A stretch of 11,329 nucleotides of DNA from Dehalococcoidales bacterium (GTDB taxonomy: Bacteria > Chloroflexota > Dehalococcoidia > Dehalococcoidales > UBA2162): positions 1-11,329 of the forward strand of contig NYYM01000062.1 of assembly GCA_002685815.1 (NCBI GenBank), in the 5' to 3' direction. The stretch's first letter is position 1. Each line of letters begins with the position of its first letter. The position numbers and the translations under genes are program-made. Under the pieces are notes generated by a model. The model saw only the letters and a program-made list of their open reading frames with translations, was not told the DNA's origin and ran no database searches. This document shows positions 1 to 6,771 of the stretch, one piece after another.

Positions 1-117
1 AAGATGGTAAAAGACCACCGAACTGATTATCAAATTAGTGATACTGATGCAGTACTGGATGGAGACTTGGATGGGATAATAACCGCCTATCTCAGGTCGG
101 CTCAAGGTAAGGAATAA
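1..117 (+). CDS. C-terminal end of an unidentified protein (partial)
   Basis: Frame 1 is open from the first base of the window to a TAA at 115-117, giving 38 residues with no start inside the window. The residues are hydrophilic and helix-like, rich in Asp and ending in an Ala-Tyr-Leu-Arg helix with a charged tail, as expected for the natural C-terminus of a soluble protein. I do not recognise the family. Its last 26 bases overlap the end of the truncated amidohydrolase on the other strand. This supports the idea that the amidohydrolase, rather than this gene, is the broken partner. Confidence is limited by the short length. Confidence 0.4.
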   Translation, partial: KMVKDHRTDYQISDTDAVLDGDLDGIITAYLRSAQGKE

Positions 118-394
118 TGCTAAAAAAAATCGGAATCTTTAGCTCCGGTTGCCTGGCAACATCAAGTATCTTCTTAATGTTGATTATTGCGTCAGTCATG
201 TCTGTCCCCATAGGAGATTCAGCGTCAGTCCATGCCTTTGCCATATCTATAACCAGAACTGCCGGTCGTTCGCCATAGCCTACACGCCCTGGCATTGGTA
301 GATGTTTCTTTTTTGCTATCTCCTGATAATCTAGCGGTAGATGGTCTTCAACCCAGCTTTTCTTTCGCTCGCTTTCGGTCACGTGATCCTCCAT
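92..394 (-). pseudogene. Truncated isochorismatase-family amidohydrolase (N-carbamoylsarcosine amidase-like)
   Basis: About 100 residues resemble the N-terminal third to half of cysteine hydrolases such as N-carbamoylsarcosine amidase and maleamate amidase. There is a leader helix, then a Gly-Tyr-Gly-Glu-Arg-Pro-Ala stretch, the first core strand with Val-Ile-Asp (the Asp of the Asp-Lys-Cys triad), an acidic Thr-Asp-x-Glu-Ser-Pro segment and the following helix. The strand after it (Ile-Pro-Ile-Phe-Phe) is the last recognisable piece; the frame stops at 92-94. Intact members have roughly 180-230 residues, and the catalytic Lys and Cys would lie in the missing part, so the product should be inactive. 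The start at 394 is chosen because homology begins near it; the frame is open upstream to an ATG at 460, but neither start has a convincing ribosome-binding site. Such an enzyme would hydrolyse the N-carbamoyl product of a hydantoinase, which fits the neighbours. Confidence 0.7.
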
Positions 395-570
395 ATTAAT
401 ACGTAATGCCCATAAAACACAGTGCGTTCTCTGAAATTCTCCCGGAAACAGTATGCACATCTTAACACAGTGCAGATACGTTTTTGAATAGTCAATCGCT
501 AGCAGATAAGGACATAGCCGAGTGCTGAGTTGGCTTGATAAAGCAAATTATGAAACTTAAGGTATTCTTA

Positions 571-579
571 TGTTACAAT
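571..579 (+). promoter_or_regulatory. Candidate extended -10 promoter for the racemase gene
   Basis: The bases TGTTACAAT form a TG-N extended -10 element (TACAAT at 574-579), lying 47 bp before the racemase start codon. No good -35 hexamer sits 16-18 bp upstream; the TTGATA at 535-540 is too far away. Extended -10 promoters can work without a strong -35. This is a motif match only. Confidence 0.3.
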
Positions 580-614
580 TGTGGTCTGAGAACGGGGGGA
601 TGTGACGGAACATC

Positions 615-620
615 AGGAGG
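615..620 (+). promoter_or_regulatory. Ribosome-binding site of the racemase gene
   Basis: AGGAGG lies five bases before the ATG at 626. It selects that ATG over the in-frame GTG at 602, which would add eight residues and has only a loosely placed G-run upstream. Confidence 0.75.
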
Positions 621-625
621 CTAGT

Positions 626-1279
626 ATGAAAATACTGATTATTAATCCGAATACTTCCCTGGAAATGACTCAAACCATCGATAATACGGCTAAGAAATAT
701 GCCTTCCCGGGGACGGAAATAACTACCCTAAATCCGCCGGACGGTCCGGATTATATTAGCGGCGCCTATGATTCTGCAATACAAACACCAAAAGTTATAG
801 ACATACTTCAAAGGAACAAGGATAGCTTCGATTCTTTCATACTGGCTTGCGGTCATGACCCAGGCCTCGACGCCTGTCGGATGGTGGTAAAAAAGATCAT
901 TGGGATAGGGGAGGCGGCGATTATGACTGCCTGTAGCATAACCAGACAGTTCTCCATCCTGAGTACCACGCCGGAATCGGCCGCAGCGGTACCGGACAGG
1001 CTGCGTTCGCTTGGTATTGATTCAAGCAGGTTTGCCTCGGCTCGAGCTGTTGGCACCAGCGACGAAATTGTAAAAAAGAGACACGAGATGTTTGACGTGT
1101 ACTGTCAGGTAGGGAGGCAGTGTATTGAGGAAGATGGTGCCGGTGCTCTCATTTTCAGTTGTGCCGGAATGAGTGATATTAAAGAACGTCTTGAGCAGCA
1201 TCTGAAAGTGCCGGTAATTGCCGGTGTTATCAGTGCACTGAAAATTGCTGAGCAGTTTTCCGAGGTACCTCGTTCCTGA
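626..1279 (+). CDS. hyuE: Hydantoin/allantoin racemase-type enzyme (Asp/Glu racemase superfamily)
   Basis: This 217-residue cytosolic protein probably interconverts the enantiomers of a 5-substituted hydantoin or allantoin by two-base (two-cysteine) proton transfer. It starts with the family hallmark Asn-Pro-Asn-Thr-Ser (residues 8-12). The two expected catalytic cysteines are present: Cys75 in Ala-Cys-Gly-His-Asp-Pro-Gly-Leu-Asp, and Cys179 in Phe-Ser-Cys-Ala-Gly-Met. Length and cysteine spacing match characterised hydantoin racemases, whose cysteines are near positions 76 and 181. The start at 626 is fixed by a strong AGGAGG. It lies 135 bp before a hydantoinase-type gene on the same strand, a classic functional pairing. 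Arylmalonate decarboxylase and maleate isomerase belong to the same superfamily, but the paired cysteines and neighbour favour a ureide racemase. The exact substrate cannot be read from sequence. Confidence 0.85.
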   Translation: MKILIINPNTSLEMTQTIDNTAKKYAFPGTEITTLNPPDGPDYISGAYDSAIQTPKVIDILQRNKDSFDSFILACGHDPGLDACRMVVKKIIGIGEAAIMTACSITRQFSILSTTPESAAAVPDRLRSLGIDSSRFASARAVGTSDEIVKKRHEMFDVYCQVGRQCIEEDGAGALIFSCAGMSDIKERLEQHLKVPVIAGVISALKIAEQFSEVPRS

Positions 1280-1359
1280 ACGGAAAGAGGATTATTTCAA
1301 GCCGTCAGAAATAACCACCAGCTAGCTACTAAGTAAGTGTAAGAGATTGCTTTGATTAT

Positions 1360-1368
1360 TGCTATAAA
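1360..1368 (+). promoter_or_regulatory. Candidate extended -10 promoter for the hydantoinase gene
   Basis: TGCTATAAA is an extended -10 element (TG-N followed by TATAAA at 1363-1368) in the 135-bp gap after the racemase, 46 bp before the hydantoinase GTG. No clear -35 is visible. Upstream in the gap is a weak AT-rich inverted repeat (arms 1292-1298 and 1308-1314, 9-nt loop) without a T-run, so it is not a convincing terminator. Confidence 0.3.
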
Positions 1369-1414
1369 CTACTGAAATGTAACAGCGACTAATGAGAAAG
1401 AGGACGGGAACATC

Positions 1415-2788
1415 GTGGAAGATCTGGTTATAAAGAATGGTCTGGTCGTTACCCCTCAAGGCATTGTGAGGGGCAGCCTGGCAGTGAGAAACGAAAAGAT
1501 ACTGCTCGTAGGCGATGATGATTCCATGCCGAAAGCAAACCTTGAGGTGGATGCTGAAGAGAATTACGTTCTACCGGGGCTGGTTGACCCCCACGTCCAT
1601 TTCGGTCGAGCAACGGAAGAGGATTTCACAACCTATTTGAGGACCGAATCTACAAGTGCCGCCGCATCTGGCGTGACCACATTTATGGGCTTTGTACGCT
1701 TTGGCGAGATACTGGAACGCCGCCTCTCCGTCTACCGGAAAGGTAAGGGTGTAGGAAACCAGAACTCCTTTATTGATTTTAAATTCCATGCCTATTTATT
1801 CACAGAGGAGCATATTGAGGAGATTCCACAGTTAATTGAAGAAGGTATTACCTCTGCCAAGTTTATGCTGAACTACACAGAGGAAAGTGCCAGGAGAGTA
1901 GGCTACCGGGCGGTAGACATGGGCTTTGTCTATAAAGCCATGGAGACCCTGGCTGGTTACGGCCCGCCGGCCCTTGCCCAGGTACATTGTGAGCAGCCCG
2001 ACATAATCACCCTGCTTTCCGACCGACTTCAAGCCCAGGGCAGGAATGATTTTCTTGCCTGGGCAGAATCAAGACCGGCCGTCTGTGAAACGATACATGC
2101 CTTTAGTCTTGGCCTTATTAGTATGGAGACAGGATGCCCTGTCTATATTGTTCATGTTAGTAATAAGGAGACTGTTGACGTAATCAGATACCTGAGGCAA
2201 AGGGGTGTGAAAATCTATGCGGAGACCTGCCCTCACTATCTGACGTTGACTAAGAGTACGCCGATGGGACTGTTAGCCAGGATGTCTCCACCACTGAGGA
2301 GTGAATCAGACATTGAGTACCTCTGGCAGGCTGTAGCTGATGGTACTTTTGACACCATTGGCTCTGACCATGTACCGCTAATGAGGCAACAAAAGGAAGA
2401 GGACGGTGTATGGAAGGGGATACCGGGTGTGGGAGGCATAGGAGCTGTGCTGCCGTTAATTATGACCGAAGGTGTCAACAAAGGAAGAATAACAATTGAA
2501 CGGATGGTTAAGCTTACCTCGGAGAACCCTGCTAAAATCTGGGGTATTTATCCCAAGAAGGGGGCATTAAGCCCTGGCTCCGATGCTGATGTCGTAATCG
2601 TAGACCCTGACCGGGAATGGGTATTGTCGGCTGACAATCTGAAATCCCGCTCCGATTATTCAATATATGAGGGGAGAACAGTGAAGGGGAAGGCAATTAA
2701 GACTTTCGTTCGAGGAAAGCTGGTGGCTGAGGATGGTACACTGGTAATTGAAACCCCGATAGGTGAGTATGTAATGCCTCTCCGGTAA
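1415..2788 (+). CDS. Hydantoinase/allantoinase-type cyclic amidohydrolase
   Basis: This 457-residue amidohydrolase-superfamily enzyme should open a cyclic ureide (hydantoin, dihydropyrimidine or allantoin) at a binuclear metal centre in the cytosol. All ligands are visible: His60 and His62 (Asp-Pro-His-Val-His), Lys149 as the likely carbamylated lysine (Ser-Ala-Lys-Phe-Met), His191 (Gln-Val-His-Cys-Glu), His247 (Ile-Val-His-Val-Ser) and Asp318 (Gly-Ser-Asp-His). A small beta-sandwich formed by both ends frames the barrel, and Gly-Ser-Asp-Ala-Asp near 388 is typical of the family C-terminus. Length is normal for D-hydantoinases and allantoinases. The Glu-Thr-Cys-Pro-His-Tyr-Leu motif (270-276) resembles allantoinase and dihydroorotase, while His-Cys-Glu and His-Val-Ser also occur in hydantoinases, so substrate assignment is open. 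The start is a GTG with a purine-rich AGAGGACGGGA upstream. Pyrimidine-pathway dihydroorotase is less likely given the racemase next door. Confidence 0.85.
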   Translation: MEDLVIKNGLVVTPQGIVRGSLAVRNEKILLVGDDDSMPKANLEVDAEENYVLPGLVDPHVHFGRATEEDFTTYLRTESTSAAASGVTTFMGFVRFGEILERRLSVYRKGKGVGNQNSFIDFKFHAYLFTEEHIEEIPQLIEEGITSAKFMLNYTEESARRVGYRAVDMGFVYKAMETLAGYGPPALAQVHCEQPDIITLLSDRLQAQGRNDFLAWAESRPAVCETIHAFSLGLISMETGCPVYIVHVSNKETVDVIRYLRQRGVKIYAETCPHYLTLTKSTPMGLLARMSPPLRSESDIEYLWQAVADGTFDTIGSDHVPLMRQQKEEDGVWKGIPGVGGIGAVLPLIMTEGVNKGRITIERMVKLTSENPAKIWGIYPKKGALSPGSDADVVIVDPDREWVLSADNLKSRSDYSIYEGRTVKGKAIKTFVRGKLVAEDGTLVIETPIGEYVMPLR

Positions 2789-2799
2789 TAGCAGAGCGT

Positions 2800-2813
2800 A
2801 TCGCTCGGAAAAA
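2800..2813 (+). other. Small hairpin after the hydantoinase gene
   Basis: GAGCG and CGCTC form a 5-bp stem with a 3-base loop, 12 bases after the stop codon. It is followed by a short A-run rather than a T-run, so it is at best a weak pause or terminator element. The rest of the 134-bp gap up to 2922 shows no gene and no clear promoter. Confidence 0.25.
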
Positions 2814-2922
2814 GGTCTCGGGGTGGGCGAACCTGGAAATTGAAATAACTGCTTTGTGGTAATTGATTTGCATTAACTGCGGCTAGCTGCACATATGTAA
2901 ACCAGGAGTACGGATAAGAAAA

Positions 2923-3786
2923 ATGGCTTCTATCTATAAAAAAGCGGGGTCTCTGGACGAGGCGTTGGAACTGAAAGTCAGGTACGGGGCAAGCGGTGTA
3001 TTCATTTCTGGCGGGACGGACCTCTTGGTTGATATAAGGAACGATTCCCTGAAATCAGAACCAGGGGCCATTATCGATATATCCGACTTGGATGAGATCA
3101 ATTATATAAGACAGGAGGATAGCCAGATTAGCATCGGTGCCGTGACTACGATTTCGGATATTCAGAAGTCCTCGATAGTCCGCAACGGAGCACTGATTCT
3201 CTTCAAGGCCTGCCAGAAATGCGCCAACCCGTTAATCAAAAACATCGCAACCCTGGGCGGCAATCTAATCAATGCTTCACCGGCTGCTGATATGGCGACT
3301 CCTTTATTGGCCCTCGGAGCGCTTGTTGTACTGAAGAGCGTTAGTGGTGAACGAGTAATGCCCCTTGAGGAGTTCTTCTCTGGGGTAAAAAGGACAAATC
3401 ATGGAAATAATGAATTGTTAACCGAATTGAGGTTTAATGAGACTCAGGGGAAGAGATGTGAATTCTTAAAAATGGGGCAGAGGGATGGAACATCCATAGC
3501 TATTGTCTCTCTGTCACTTTTATTCGACATGGTAGAGGGTGTTCTTAAAGATGACCTGAAGCTGGCGCTAGGTTCAGTAGCGCCCATCCCTCTAAGAGCA
3601 TATCGAACTGAGGACGCACTCCGTGGTGTTGAACCGTCACTGGGAAACATTAAGCAGGCAGGCAATATATTGGAGGATGAGGTTAATCCTATATCCGATG
3701 TCAGAGGGTCTGCGGAATACAGACGTGAAATGTCTGCCGTACTCCTGCAGATGGCTTTTCAGAACCTCGGATACGGACTCAGTTAG
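2923..3786 (+). CDS. Molybdenum hydroxylase FAD-binding subunit (CoxM/XdhB type), set 1
   Basis: This 287-residue middle subunit carries electrons from the 2Fe-2S clusters of its partner to an external acceptor through FAD. The vanillyl-alcohol-oxidase-type FAD fold shows both expected loops: Ser-Gly-Gly-Thr-Asp (29-33), and Ala-Thr-Leu-Gly-Gly-Asn-Leu (109-115) followed by Asn-Ala-Ser-Pro-Ala-Ala-Asp. The C-terminal domain has the usual Leu-Gly-Ser-Val-Ala-Pro and Ile-Ser-Asp-Val-Arg segments. Length is typical. No cysteine-rich insertion is present, so it is not the 4Fe-4S-containing beta subunit of 4-hydroxybenzoyl-CoA reductase. AGGAG at 2904-2908 is rather far (14 nt) from the ATG; GGATAAG lies closer. 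It is the first of three tightly packed genes, followed after 17 nt by the 2Fe-2S subunit. Whether the acceptor is NAD+, ferredoxin or quinone cannot be told. Confidence 0.9.
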   Translation: MASIYKKAGSLDEALELKVRYGASGVFISGGTDLLVDIRNDSLKSEPGAIIDISDLDEINYIRQEDSQISIGAVTTISDIQKSSIVRNGALILFKACQKCANPLIKNIATLGGNLINASPAADMATPLLALGALVVLKSVSGERVMPLEEFFSGVKRTNHGNNELLTELRFNETQGKRCEFLKMGQRDGTSIAIVSLSLLFDMVEGVLKDDLKLALGSVAPIPLRAYRTEDALRGVEPSLGNIKQAGNILEDEVNPISDVRGSAEYRREMSAVLLQMAFQNLGYGLS

Positions 3787-3803
3787 TACTACTGGAAGCA
3801 GTG

Positions 3804-4268
3804 ATGAGTGAAACCAGAGAAATAAAGGTGAAGATTAACGATAAATGGGTCACCGGGTCGGCCGGGTTAAACACGACACTACTCCGGTTCTTAAGGGATA
3901 ATGGCTTTACCGAGGTAAAAAAGGGCTGTGCTGAGGGAGAATGCGGTGCCTGTACCGTACTATTCGATGGAAAAGCCATTACATCCTGCCTCGTTCTTGC
4001 CCTGCAGGTAGATGGTAGAGAAGTAGTCACCGTCAGGAGGACCGATGACCGGCTCCTGGAGGCACTGAAGGAGGCATTCGTGAGCCATGGTGCTTCACAA
4101 TGCGGCTTCTGCATGCCGGGTACCATAATGACCGCTAGGTGGCTGCTAGTTGAAAATCCCAAGCCCAACCGGGATGAAATTCGAGATGCTTTATCCGGCA
4201 ATCTATGTCGGTGCACCGGATATAAAAAAATTGTCGATGCTATAGAATATGTTTCAGGAGATTTGTAA
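3804..4268 (+). CDS. Molybdenum hydroxylase 2Fe-2S subunit (CoxS/XdhC type), set 1
   Basis: This 154-residue small subunit relays electrons from the molybdenum site to FAD through two 2Fe-2S clusters. The N-terminal plant-ferredoxin-like domain has Cys42, Cys47, Cys50 and Cys62 (Gly-Cys-x4-Cys-Gly-Ala-Cys). The C-terminal four-helix domain has Cys100 and Cys103 (Gln-Cys-Gly-Phe-Cys) and Cys135 and Cys137 (Leu-Cys-Arg-Cys-Thr-Gly-Tyr). All eight ligands are present and the length is standard. The ATG at 3804 is preferred because GGAAG (3794-3798) sits five bases before it; an adjacent GTG at 3801 would add one residue. The gene is 17 nt after the FAD subunit and 9 nt before the Mo subunit, so the three are almost surely co-transcribed and form one cytosolic complex. 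Confidence 0.93.
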   Translation: MSETREIKVKINDKWVTGSAGLNTTLLRFLRDNGFTEVKKGCAEGECGACTVLFDGKAITSCLVLALQVDGREVVTVRRTDDRLLEALKEAFVSHGASQCGFCMPGTIMTARWLLVENPKPNRDEIRDALSGNLCRCTGYKKIVDAIEYVSGDL

Positions 4269-4277
4269 GCGGAGTAT

Positions 4278-6599
4278 ATGAAAATGGAGAGCAAGGATAA
4301 GCAGGGGCAGACATTTCACCTGGTAGGAAAGAGGCTGGACGGCATTGATGACAAGGCTAAGGTAGCTGGTGATATCGTTTACGCAGATGACTTTGTTATT
4401 GAGGGAATGCTATACGGCAAAGTCTTCAGGAGCAGGAAAGCTTCGGCCAAGATAAAATCAATTGATACCAGCGTCGTCAGAAATCTGCCTGGCGTGGTTA
4501 CGGTTATCACTGCGGAAGATGTCCCGAATAACCGTTCGGTTACGAGTGCGGTGGGCCAGACGGCCGACCTTGGTCTGGCACAAGCAGTTCAAAGACTTGT
4601 CCTTGCTGAAGACGGGGTAAGGTTCTACGGTGAACCCATAGCCTTGGTAGCGGCCGAAGACCCTGATACTGCAGAAGCAGCTCTGAAACTCATAAAAATC
4701 GAGTATGAAGACCTCCCCGGTGTTTTTGATACAGTGGAAGCGATGAAAGAAGATGCTCCGAGGGTGCATGAGGGTAAGAATATTGTTGCCCACTTTGGGT
4801 TGAGGCAGGGAGACATCCACAGGGGATTTAGAGAAGCTGATGTCATCGTCGAGAATACTTACGAGACACAATTCCAAGAGCATGCTCATATTGAACCCGA
4901 ATCTGGAGTGGCCTGGATAGACGATGATGGAGTGCTGAATTTACGGGTGGCTACTCAAGTCATAGAGCAGTACAGGGAGGTAGCTCATATTCTGGACATA
5001 CCGGAGAACAAAGTACGTATCAGAGGCACCCTGATGGGTGGTGGTTTTGGTGGTAAGGAAGACCTGACAGTGGAACCATATATTGCCTTGCTTAGCTGGA
5101 AAACCGGTCGTCCGGTTAAGCTGACATATGAACGGGAAGAGATGATGTATGGAAGGCATAAGAGGGTCCCGTATATGATGCGTTACAAACATGGCGCTAC
5201 CAGGGACGGCAAGCTTGTGGCAATGGAAGCCACACTGATTGGAGATAGCGGGGCCTACCAATATCTGAGCCACTGGATTCTCCTTTATTCTACCGTCCAC
5301 TCAACGGGACCATACCGTATCCCGAACGTTAAAGTAGATTCCTATTCGGTACTGACGAACAATATCTATACCAGCGCTTTCCGTTCCTTTGGAGCCATGC
5401 AGGTGGCGGTTGCCTATGAATCGCAGATGGACATCCTGGCAAAAGAATTGAAAATGGACCCGGCAGTATTACGAGATAAGAACTACCTGAAGAAAGGTGA
5501 TGAAAACGGGACCGGACAACGCATAGAATCCGAAGTCCTGCTGCCTGAGACGCAGAAGGCTGTTTTAAAAGCACTCGGCGACCGAACCGAACCACAGGCG
5601 CCATATATAAAGGTGGGAAGGGGATTCGCGAGCGCTTGGGATTCCTATGGTAGGATGGGCTATCTGCACGATACTTCCTCTGCCTGGGTGGGGATGGAGC
5701 TGGATGGAAGCGCGGTCGTGCGGTGCGGGATACCTGATGTTGGTGGCGGACAGAGAGAATCGTTGCGACAGATAACTGCCGAACTAACCGGGGTTTCGTT
5801 GGAGAAAGTACATGTAATATCATCAGACTCACAGGTTACCCCGCTGGCCGGTACGGTCACGGCGAGTCGGGCTCTATTGATGTCTGGAAATGCAGTGAAA
5901 CTGGCTTCAGAAGCCATTCGGCAAGACCTGCTTGAGAAAGCATCGGATATGCTTCAGGTGGATGTTGAACACCTTGATATCTACGAGGATGAGGTATTCG
6001 CGCCAGAGAATCGGGAGACAAAGTTATCTCTGGCAGAAGTAGTTAAAGCTGTAAAGAGCGAAGGGAATCCCCTGGAAGCCCTGAGAACCTTCAAAGCTCC
6101 GGCTGCCGAACCAGTTACTTCGAAAATACTGAAAGGACAGATTTTTCCCGATTTCACTTTTGGTTCGCAGGCTGTTGAAGTTGAAGTGAATATATTGACC
6201 GGTAAAGTGAATGTGACCAAGATGGCTGGCGCCTATGACGTGGGCACGGCCATTAACCCGAAGAGAGTGGAGGGTCAAATAGAAGGTGGTATGACACAGG
6301 GGCTCGGATTCGCACTAATGGAAGAATTCATTGAAGAGCAGGGTATACCGAAAACGACCAGCCTGAGAACGTATATGATACCTACATCGAAAGATGTTCC
6401 GGATATCCAGTCAATAATACTGGAGTCACACTCTGGGAAAGGTCCTTTCGGCTCCAAGGGGATTGGAGAACCTCCCATTGTGGCAACGACACCTGCTATA
6501 CTGAACGCCATCTATGACGCTGTGGAAGTGAGGATTAAGAAAACGCCGTCTACCTCCGAAAAAGTGTTCTATCATTTGAAGGAAGGAACAATTGCTTAA
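4278..6599 (+). CDS. Molybdenum hydroxylase catalytic (molybdopterin) subunit, xanthine dehydrogenase-like, set 1
   Basis: This 773-residue large subunit holds the molybdenum cofactor and hydroxylates an electron-poor carbon, using water as oxygen donor. The N-terminal aldehyde-oxidase a/b hammerhead domain spans roughly 25-150, and the Mo-binding domains follow. The cofactor loop Gly-Gly-Gly-Phe-Gly-Gly-Lys-Glu is intact (254-261). Arg369 lies in Ala-Phe-Arg-Ser-Phe-Gly, and the base Glu731 in Gly-Ile-Gly-Glu-Pro-Pro. Glu261 and Arg369 match the residues that orient xanthine in bovine and Rhodobacter enzymes (bovine Glu802, Arg880), so a purine or similar N-heterocycle is plausible. The usual Met-Gly-Gln-Gly loop is Asp-Val-Gly-Gly-Gly (487-491), lacking the Gln, so classical xanthine activity is not certain. 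GGAG at 4271-4274 is only three bases from the chosen ATG; the in-frame ATG at 4284 would have a better spacing. It ends the plus-strand operon. Confidence 0.9.
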   Translation: MKMESKDKQGQTFHLVGKRLDGIDDKAKVAGDIVYADDFVIEGMLYGKVFRSRKASAKIKSIDTSVVRNLPGVVTVITAEDVPNNRSVTSAVGQTADLGLAQAVQRLVLAEDGVRFYGEPIALVAAEDPDTAEAALKLIKIEYEDLPGVFDTVEAMKEDAPRVHEGKNIVAHFGLRQGDIHRGFREADVIVENTYETQFQEHAHIEPESGVAWIDDDGVLNLRVATQVIEQYREVAHILDIPENKVRIRGTLMGGGFGGKEDLTVEPYIALLSWKTGRPVKLTYEREEMMYGRHKRVPYMMRYKHGATRDGKLVAMEATLIGDSGAYQYLSHWILLYSTVHSTGPYRIPNVKVDSYSVLTNNIYTSAFRSFGAMQVAVAYESQMDILAKELKMDPAVLRDKNYLKKGDENGTGQRIESEVLLPETQKAVLKALGDRTEPQAPYIKVGRGFASAWDSYGRMGYLHDTSSAWVGMELDGSAVVRCGIPDVGGGQRESLRQITAELTGVSLEKVHVISSDSQVTPLAGTVTASRALLMSGNAVKLASEAIRQDLLEKASDMLQVDVEHLDIYEDEVFAPENRETKLSLAEVVKAVKSEGNPLEALRTFKAPAAEPVTSKILKGQIFPDFTFGSQAVEVEVNILTGKVNVTKMAGAYDVGTAINPKRVEGQIEGGMTQGLGFALMEEFIEEQGIPKTTSLRTYMIPTSKDVPDIQSIILESHSGKGPFGSKGIGEPPIVATTPAILNAIYDAVEVRIKKTPSTSEKVFYHLKEGTIA

Positions 6600-6771
6600 T
6601 CCCTGAGTAGACGCCCGGGTTATAAATATCTGGCGGTACGCGGACCACGGTACACACCATTGGTGCTGGCTAAGGTTTCCGTTTCGCCAGACAGAATGCG
6701 GCCTTGTAGGTCGGAATACCACCACAGCCGTTTCCTTGATTCTGTATTATTTCTACAAGCTCTTGTTTGCT
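6600..6771. other. Convergent intergenic gap
   Basis: The two hydroxylase operons meet tail to tail here. I see no stem followed by a T-run on either strand; the inverted repeats present are short (for example CACCA/TGGTG at 6655-6665 with one base between). On the minus strand the frame of the MocA-like gene stays open for another 33 codons after its TAG, down to a second TAG near 6671. Confidence 0.4.

Noticed and set aside
117..278. A 53-codon plus-strand frame whose ATG overlaps the stop of the partial gene at 115-117 and encodes a Lys-rich, then hydrophobic, signal-peptide-like N-terminus.
   Set aside because: It lies antisense to the recognisable amidohydrolase fold, begins in a homopolymer A-run, stops after 53 codons and has no family features; the hydrophobic look follows from the opposite strand.
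1260..1271. The 12-base perfect palindrome CGAGGTACCTCG at the end of the racemase gene.
   Set aside because: It has no loop and no T-run, and lies in coding sequence, so it is not a terminator; a regulatory role has no support.
3779..4294. A 171-codon minus-strand open frame across the set 1 2Fe-2S gene.
   Set aside because: The plus strand here has all eight cluster cysteines in a standard subunit; the antisense product is Ser/Thr/Pro-rich without motifs, a shadow frame.
5329..5832. A 167-codon minus-strand open frame inside the set 1 Mo subunit.
   Set aside because: It is antisense to a continuous well-conserved large subunit and has an Arg/Pro/Ser-biased composition typical of shadow frames.
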